This document shows, piece after piece, positions 61,026 through 64,000 of a stretch of DNA of 64,000 nucleotides. The stretch is from CAVWUA01 sp963758025 (GTDB lineage Bacteria; Planctomycetota; Planctomycetia; Isosphaerales; Isosphaeraceae): contig CAVWUA010000001.1 in assembly GCA_963758025.1 (NCBI GenBank), forward strand, positions 372,001 to 436,000, in the 5' to 3' direction. The notes under the pieces were generated by a model. The model was given only the letters and a program-made list of their open reading frames with translations. It was not told where the DNA came from and did no database searches. Within the stretch, counting starts at the first letter, position 1. Each line of letters begins with the position of its first letter. The position numbers and the translations under genes are program-made.

Positions 61026-61697
61026 TCAGTTCCGGCTGAACGGTGGCGGGAACGGTCGCTCAAATGTGCCGGTAAGGACCTGGTTCAGCACGCCGATCAG
61101 ATCCGTGGCGCGGCGTTCGACGTGTGTCTCGTTCAGGAGCTTCTGCTTGAGGTGCGGCGGCAGGCCCAGAGCGTGACCAAGAATGTCGGTCAGCAAGCCC
61201 AGCGACGGCTCCGAGTCGAGCAGGTGGGCCAGGTCGGGATCGAGCCCCCCCTGGAGGTCCGCCAGGCGCCGGAACAGGCCAACCAGTTCGTCGCGTTGCG
61301 GTTCCTCGGGCAACACCGACGGCACGTCGTCGAGGACCTCAACCTCCGCCTGTCGGTAGAGCGTCTCGCTCGACAGCTCACGGGTCAATCGCACACGACG
61401 CAGACCCAGCAGGAGAAAGTTGAACCGGCCATCCGGGAGCCGCTCGTGATTGATGATCCGGCCGACGCAAGCGACCGATTCCAGGGGGGGGGCCTCCTGC
61501 GATTGCCAGTCCGCCGCGCCCTGGATCTGGACCATCGTCACCAGCCGATCGTTGGCCAGGGCGTGCTCGGTCATCTGCCGATAACGCGGCTCGAAGATAT
61601 GAAGGGGCATCACGGCATGCGGGAACAGCACCACTCCCGGCAACGGAAAGAGCCGGCAGATGCTGTCGAACTGATTCAGGTCGAGGTCGTGATCCAT
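61026..61697 (-). CDS. LON peptidase substrate-binding domain protein
   Basis: A 223-residue stand-alone Lon N-terminal (PUA-like) domain protein. It begins CRLFPLPGVVLFPHAVMPLHIFEPRYRQM, the hallmark of the family, then CVGRIINHERLPDGRFNFLLLGLRRVRL and VLDDVPSVLPEEPQRDELV, ending in a helical part. No AAA or protease domain is attached, so it is not a Lon protease; a substrate-recognition or adaptor role is assumed. ATG 61697 is used; a GTG 15 bases upstream is an alternative. It is divergent from nth. Confidence 0.9.
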   Translation of the reverse strand: MDHDLDLNQFDSICRLFPLPGVVLFPHAVMPLHIFEPRYRQMTEHALANDRLVTMVQIQGAADWQSQEAPPLESVACVGRIINHERLPDGRFNFLLLGLRRVRLTRELSSETLYRQAEVEVLDDVPSVLPEEPQRDELVGLFRRLADLQGGLDPDLAHLLDSEPSLGLLTDILGHALGLPPHLKQKLLNETHVERRATDLIGVLNQVLTGTFERPFPPPFSRN

Positions 61698-62009
61698 CGG
61701 CACATCGCCCACGAGAAAGGTTTTCGGCGAACAGGGCGCGCGAACGATCGTGCCGGTTCCTCCGTCACAATCTCACACGATCTGTTAGTGAATGCAACGC
61801 GGGAAGTCACCTGGCGTGGGCGAAGGCCGGGTTTCCCGTACGGCAGGGGTTTTCCAGGGACAGGGTCGGAGGTATTCTCTCTCGACGGTCCCGACGCCCC
61901 GCGACCAGCCGGGACGCAGGCGTATTGTAGAATGTCCGGCGCGACCGACAAGCCCCGAGTAGCAGGCCGTTTCCTATCCTCTCTTTCTATTCCCGAAGAG
62001 TCACGCCGC
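61698..62009. other. Spacer between divergent genes
   Basis: About 310 bases between the LON-domain gene and nth, probably holding both promoters. I see no gene or notable repeat. Confidence 0.4.
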
Positions 62010-62687
62010 ATGCCCCGCCGTGCCAACACCGATCCCCGCGGCCAGCAGGCCCGCCGCGTCGTCAAGGCGCTGGCGACACTCTACCCTGATGCGCATTGTG
62101 CCCTGAACTTTCGCAATCCTTACGAACTGATCGTCGCCACGATCCTCTCGGCCCAGTGTACCGATGCCCGGGTCAACCAGGTCACGCCGACCCTCTTCGC
62201 CCGCTATCCTGATGCGAGCGCCCTCGCCGCGGCCGACCCTGCCGATCTGGAAGAGACCATCCACTCCACCGGGTTCTTCCGCGCGAAGTCGAAAAACCTG
62301 ATCGGCATGGCCAAGGCCCTCGTCACGCACCACCGCGGCGAGGTTCCCGCCGATCTCGACGCCCTGACAGCCCTTCCCGGCGTGGGACGAAAGACGGCAC
62401 ACGTCGTTCTTGGGAACGCCTTTGGCATCGCCTCGGGCGTGGTCGTCGATACCCACGTCAAGCGGCTTTCCCAACGGCTCGGACTAACCGACCATACGGA
62501 CCCGGAACGAATCGAGCACGACCTGGCCGAGCATATTCCTCGCAAACACTGGGTCGATCTCAGCCATCGATTGATTCAGCACGGACGAACCGTTTGCGAC
62601 GCCCGGCGGCCTCGCTGCGACGAGTGCGGCCTGGAGCACATCTGCCCGAAGCTGGGTGTGGTCTCGAAGAATCGGCCAGCCGGATGA
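62010..62687 (+). CDS. nth: Endonuclease III
   Basis: A 225-residue base-excision repair DNA glycosylase/AP lyase for oxidised pyrimidines. The helix-hairpin-helix LPGVGRKTAHVVLGNAFG includes the catalytic Lys, VVDTHVKRL holds the catalytic Asp, and the C-terminal CDARRPRCDECGLEHICP gives the Cys-x6-Cys-x2-Cys-x5-Cys cluster site. It also has IVATILSAQCTDARVNQVTP, the standard N-terminal segment. The start MPRRANTDPRGQQARRVV is basic. A shorter downstream start is possible. metF follows 180 bp downstream. Confidence 0.96.
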   Translation: MPRRANTDPRGQQARRVVKALATLYPDAHCALNFRNPYELIVATILSAQCTDARVNQVTPTLFARYPDASALAAADPADLEETIHSTGFFRAKSKNLIGMAKALVTHHRGEVPADLDALTALPGVGRKTAHVVLGNAFGIASGVVVDTHVKRLSQRLGLTDHTDPERIEHDLAEHIPRKHWVDLSHRLIQHGRTVCDARRPRCDECGLEHICPKLGVVSKNRPAG

Positions 62688-62868
62688 GACGTCCACGGCT
62701 CGGTGACGAATCTCGACAACGCCTGTCGGGGGCACACGGATTCCCCTTGCTCGAATCCGGCAGGAACCGCACAATCCTCGTTATTATACTCCAGGTTTCT
62801 TTACGCGCCGAAGTTGGCGCGCCGGGCATGCCGTCGCGGCTCGACGGGCGACGAGCGAGGTCACGCCG

Positions 62869-63774
62869 ATGCACATTCTCGATATCTTCCGAGAACACCC
62901 GACGACGATTAGCTTCGAGTTCTTCCCACCGAAGACCGACGCGGCCTCGGAGGAACTGTTCGCCAATATCGCGATGCTCCAGCCGCTTCAGCCGTCCTTC
63001 GTCTCGGTGACGTATGGGGCGGGAGGCTCGACCCGTGAACGGACGCACGACCTGATCGTCCGCATCCAGGCGGAAACCAGCCTGACGGCGGTCTCGCACC
63101 TGACCTGCGTCTGCCATCATCGCGACGAACTGACCGCCATCCTCGACCGCTACGCCGCGTCCGGCATCGAGAACATCCTGGCTCTGCGGGGCGACCCGCC
63201 CAAGAACAAGCCAGACTACGACCGCCGGCAGGACGCCTTTCAGTATGCCGACGAGCTGGTTTCCTTCATCAAGGATCATCCCAATGCCCCCGATTCGCGC
63301 GGGTTCGGCATCGGCGTGGCCGGGTTTCCTGAGGGGCATCCCGGTTGCCCGAACCGTCTGAAGGAGATGGACTACCTCAAGCGCAAAGTCGATGCGGGCG
63401 CGCACTACATCTGCACTCAACTCTTCTTCGACAACCGGGATTTTTACGACTTCCGAGAGCGTTGCGATCTGGCCGGCATTCATGTGCCGATTCTCGCCGG
63501 CATCATGCCCGCCGAAAAAAAGGGGAGCCTCGCGCGCATGGCGGATCTCGCTCTCGGCGCCCGATTTCCCGCGAGGCTCTTGAAGGCGATCAATCGGGTT
63601 GAAGGGGACGATATCGCGGCCGTCGGTTGCCACTGGGCGACCGAGCAGTGTCGCGACCTGCTCGACAACCACGTCCGAGGCATCCACTTCTATACCCTGA
63701 ACAAATCGGACGCCACCCGCAAGATTTACGACAACCTCGGCGTGAAAGACTCCGTCGCCCTGCGGACCGCTTGA
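62869..63774 (+). CDS. metF: 5,10-methylenetetrahydrofolate reductase MetF
   Basis: An intact 301-residue FAD enzyme that reduces methylene-THF to methyl-THF for methionine synthesis. Family marks: ISFEFFPPKTDAASEELF (with the catalytic Glu), PSFVSVTYGAGGSTRERT, LTCVCHHRDELTAIL, NILALRGDPP, GVAGFPEGHP, KRKVDAGAHYICTQLFFDN and PILAGIMPAEKKGSLARM. Length is normal. ATG 62869 follows GAGGTCACGCC. No other methionine gene is adjacent; folE, encoded 2 kb away, is upstream in the folate pathway. Confidence 0.97.
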   Translation: MHILDIFREHPTTISFEFFPPKTDAASEELFANIAMLQPLQPSFVSVTYGAGGSTRERTHDLIVRIQAETSLTAVSHLTCVCHHRDELTAILDRYAASGIENILALRGDPPKNKPDYDRRQDAFQYADELVSFIKDHPNAPDSRGFGIGVAGFPEGHPGCPNRLKEMDYLKRKVDAGAHYICTQLFFDNRDFYDFRERCDLAGIHVPILAGIMPAEKKGSLARMADLALGARFPARLLKAINRVEGDDIAAVGCHWATEQCRDLLDNHVRGIHFYTLNKSDATRKIYDNLGVKDSVALRTA

Positions 63775-63834
63775 CGCGCGATCTCCTTTTGGAAGGCTCC
63801 TCGCTCACATCCACCAGGATTCGACACCATCGTG

Positions 63835-63935
63835 GGAGTTATGCAGTGAAGAGGTGGGCAATGCCTGCCTCTTCTACGCAGAGAATCCAAACCACCGTGG
63901 GTCTCGGAACATGGGACGACCCACTGCGTAACTCC
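63835..63935. repeat. Imperfect inverted-repeat element with internal hairpins
   Basis: Outer arms GGAGTTATGCAGTG (63835-63848) and CACTGCGTAACTCC (63922-63935) match at 13 of 14 positions. Inside are a hairpin GAAGAGGTGGGCA / TGCCTGCCTCTTC (63848-63860, 63862-63874; 11 of 13) and a shorter TGGGTC/GACCCA stem. The roughly 100-bp length, terminal inverted repeats and lack of coding suggest a MITE-like element or insertion-sequence remnant; a structured RNA is the alternative. No target duplication was checked, and the rest of the window end (63936-64000) shows nothing more. Confidence 0.6.
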
Positions 63936-64000
63936 GACATCGTTCGGCTCACGTAGGGTTGACTCGGAAAATGGGTGCCACGGGTTGTCGGCAACCTGTG

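Noticed and set aside
61026..61697. Lon protease
   Set aside because: Only the N-terminal substrate-binding domain is present; there is no AAA or protease domain.

Overview
The window is GC-rich bacterial DNA whose gene content points strongly to the phylum Planctomycetota. The signs are a giant cytochrome/WD40/DUF1549/DUF1553 protein next to a DUF1501 protein, a PVC-type CxxCH heme protein, a secreted beta-rich protein carrying an N-terminal LE-x-LE-R-R-x-LL motif, Tat-exported Gfo/Idh/MocA and amidohydrolase proteins, a DUF2760-Hsp70 pair and an LptD-like outer-membrane protein. The GC level and style would fit Isosphaeraceae or Gemmataceae, but I cannot place it further without a search. 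No rRNA, tRNA, CRISPR array or transposase gene is visible.

Layout. 0-5.6 kb: a tiny membrane protein and three alkaline-phosphatase-superfamily hydrolases (two phosphodiesterase-like, one membrane-anchored sulfatase-like), then a convergent single-domain response regulator. 6.3-9.8 kb: a fucose/arabinose isomerase-like protein divergent from a FAD disulfide oxidoreductase, and a small membrane protein. 10-17 kb: lipoprotein alpha/beta hydrolase, NUDIX hydrolase, Ser/Thr kinase, queA and a GT4 glycosyltransferase. 17-24 kb: nadA, a tetR-adaptor-RND efflux operon with a palindromic operator, and a divergent STAS protein. 24-39.4 kb: a planctomycete secreted/catabolic block (Gfo/Idh/MocA, amidohydrolase, giant cytochrome protein, DUF1501, PVC heme protein, double thioredoxin, LE-LERRxLL protein), punctuated by two excellent hairpin terminators. 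39.8-45.7 kb: small lipoprotein, DUF2760, Hsp70, Uma2, a TIM-barrel glycosidase and a membrane protein. 45.9-49.5 kb: a translationally coupled MurNAc-utilisation operon (murQ, BadF-type kinase, namZ/DUF1343) ending in a reduced molybdopterin-domain protein. 49.7-58.8 kb: PaaK-like ligase, diacylglycerol kinase, LptD-like protein and a fused FAD/Fe-S oxidoreductase. 58.9-63.8 kb: Zn-ribbon and multi-span membrane proteins, folE, a LON-substrate-binding-domain protein, nth and metF.

A second theme is data quality. About sixteen genes are broken by single-base indels, yet each protein stays clearly conserved across every break. The breaks are dense at 0.3-3.5 kb, 6.6-7.8 kb and 55.8-58.8 kb and absent from many long genes. 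At least two sit at C/G runs that look one base short. I read most of these as sequence errors and annotate the genes as single features with the breaks noted.

I did not find a clearly new multi-gene system. The most interesting loci are the MurNAc operon whose NamZ has no visible export signal, the phosphatase-superfamily cluster, the LptD-like protein with a long proline-rich insert, and two hairpin-rich non-coding elements near 15.7 kb and 63.9 kb.
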